Source of the DNA: Anodontia alba
Lineage: Eukaryota; Mollusca; Bivalvia; Lucinida; Lucinidae
Assembly: GCA_964016985.1 (NCBI GenBank)
Contig: OZ024827.1
Span: forward strand, 16,373,374 to 16,437,373
Direction of reading: 5' to 3'
DNA length: 64,000 bases
Every line of letters starts with the position of its first letter. Within the stretch, counting starts at the first letter, position 1. The position numbers and the translations under genes were made by a program. Positions 63,601-64,000 of the stretch are shown here, in pieces. The notes under the pieces are model-generated. The model ran no database searches, had not been told where the DNA came from, and worked only from the letters and a program-made list of their open reading frames with translations.

Positions 63601-64000
63601 AGTGCACGCATGTGACGAGCGGCATCATCTGCTACATAATCATTTGCTTTCCCAGTGCGAGCATTTAAGTCGCCACATATAATGAAAGTACATTGATCGT
63701 CTGAATCAGACTTCAATTTTTCAATATGCAATGTAAGCCTATCAAAAACATCATCTTCTATTATCCCCCTTCTACTAGACCCAGATGGAACATTATAGCA
63801 TAAACATAGATATACAGTGTATAACAAATAAGAATTGTTTTCGTCAAATTTGACCCATAATATGTCATCATTTTGTTTTATTTCTAATATATTTGCACCC
63901 GGTCTTATCAAGTTTTCTCGTACATAAATCACTATACCCCCTGACGCTCTTTTACTGGACCGTTTATATTCCGTTCTATTAAGTTCAAAGTAACAAAAGT
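60669..64000 (-). CDS. LINE ORF2: AP endonuclease and reverse transcriptase
   Basis: The open frame enters from beyond the window end and runs without a stop to 60669 (over 1,100 residues). Counted from the GTG at 63932, the endonuclease has GGIVIYVREN just before residue 1, GDLNAR at 87-92, SLIDYVL at 171-177 and SDHCAV at 198-203. The reverse transcriptase, about 440-730, has NYRGVTLLS, FVDFTKAFD, GVRQGECLSPFLF and YADD at 685-688. Near the C-terminus, about 1013-1029, is a zinc-knuckle-like C-x2-C...H-x4-C (CSYC...HFVLEC). All catalytic residues I can judge are present. This is the enzyme of target-primed reverse transcription. Domain order fits the APE-type LINEs (CR1/Jockey/I groups); the exact clade cannot be told here. 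The 5' end is outside the window. Confidence 0.9.
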   Translation of the reverse strand, partial: FCYFELNRTEYKRSSKRASGGIVIYVRENLIRPGANILEIKQNDDILWVKFDENNSYLLYTVYLCLCYNVPSGSSRRGIIEDDVFDRLTLHIEKLKSDSDDQCTFIICGDLNARTGKANDYVADDAARHMRALPDDYEPDLPICRSSQDTVLNENGSLLINFCRQTGLRIANSRVGDDAAVGKCTYVGSRGSSLIDYVLVSQNLLKQFVAFYVDDPNILSDHCAVNFSLHFRSTADTASFDADDDYETVESKYVWDQTVSDKYRATLNSLETVQKFDSIVNGITNDSSDSELDCCIQNFVSALDSVCKPLFEKPYKKSTRACFNGPRLYSEECEIQKIDFLQKLNVYRYDKSNENRIAMVRARTCFKSSVRKFQYENKVKTTQKLINIKYKNARDYWRLLKSSQNKSDPKTLSAKQFAEYFKAVNDPNSVFFQADEDILDFNNRFLNSELQLLFSELDCEISLNEIIKAIKQLKSGKSGGPDRLLNEFFIHGTEILPRYLYTIFNILLHKGYFPSSWTQGYIVPIHKKGSLSNVENYRGVTLLSCFGKLFTRVINNRLTAWAEEYNVYIEAQAGFRSEMGTVDNIFNLHGLITHLINKGKKLYCAFVDFTKAFDFINRDILWYKLIKYGVSGKLLNVIRSMYEHVKSRVKLENVLSNNFECFLGVRQGECLSPFLFSMYVNDLEEEFRLNGLDGIDIESLKLLLLLYADDITLFSETEEELQNGINILNAYCNRWKLKVNISKTKVVVFRKGGTLPRNLKFYYDGQELEIVSSFSYLGIIFTSGGSFSGAQQTLAGQAQKAVFKLNSYLHKFTNIDVKHTLELFDKLVTPIMNYGAEVWGFCKAVHIERIRLQFCKRLLGVKISTQNNFIYGELGRTSCQIQRYLIIVRFWLKFANTNANKYIRAVYDMMIRDLEISDRIINWASLVKHLLCNSGFREVWLQQNVGDIKVFLSMFKKRLKDIFIQNITAEIEGSSRALFYRNIFSFDFQSYLDCVTVKKLRIALTRLRVSSHRLEIEAGRWSRPIRVDINERKCSYCNVLEDEYHFVLECSNYAHLRILYIPRYFRVRPNMRKFVELLTSNRKKDICNLAIYTYKAFKKRNELVFLSSL

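Overview
The window is non-coding-rich eukaryotic (animal) nuclear DNA. Real coding exons are short, split by GT..AG introns, and scattered among dozens of small palindromic transposons (MITEs), tRNA-headed SINEs, minisatellites, a mariner and a LINE. The repeat style and the peptides of the retroelements suggest a lophotrochozoan, most likely a bivalve mollusc. That assignment is inference: no marker in the window fixes the species.

Host genes. (1) Positions 1709-1813 (+) hold the last coding exon of a methyltransferase that resembles phosphoethanolamine N-methyltransferase; the rest of that gene lies outside the window or was not recognised. (2) The main gene runs on the minus strand from a TATA box at 38123-38130 and a signal-peptide exon at 37996-38038 down to a stop codon at 15113. 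It encodes a secreted protein of the PEBP (phosphatidylethanolamine-binding protein, OV-16-like) family. I could place seven exons: 38038-37996, 37466-37197, 35658-35429, 31793-31628, 25002-24881, 23641-23522 and 15335-15113. They appear to encode two PEBP units in tandem: a first unit that has lost the hallmark DPDxP motif and a second that keeps it. Splice phases and missing domain parts imply two further exons that I did not find. (3) At 46225-46409 on the opposite strand lies a paralogue of exon 2 of this gene, cut off by a MITE.

Mobile DNA, region by region. 1-13 kb: MITEs with TTAA ends around shared palindromes, SINEs, and nested elements (family A in family B at 4.5-5.1 kb). 13-18 kb: the last PEBP exon, then a complete-ended mariner (16463-17749) with one frameshift, inserted into a 50-bp minisatellite. 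18-21 kb and 47-51.6 kb: degraded copies of one retroelement. 22.9-24.6 kb: two minisatellite-like arrays on either side of a PEBP exon. 29.8-31.4 kb: a degenerate tandem array beside another PEBP exon. 38-46 kb: many family A copies, one carrying a 29-bp palindrome between 6-bp repeats, and a 618-bp foldback element. 48.8-50.8 kb: a long array with a period near 145 bp, then one near 117 bp. 51.9-55.4 kb: more nested MITEs. 55.4-58.6 kb: AT-rich DNA with local duplications. 59.4-64.0 kb: a minus-strand LINE with an intact endonuclease/reverse-transcriptase frame that is still open at the window end, and a 3' UTR containing three repeats of about 350-385 bp.

Family letters (A, B, C, D, E, F, G, H) are my own labels for repeats that recur in this window. 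Copy boundaries were read by eye and may be off by several bases.
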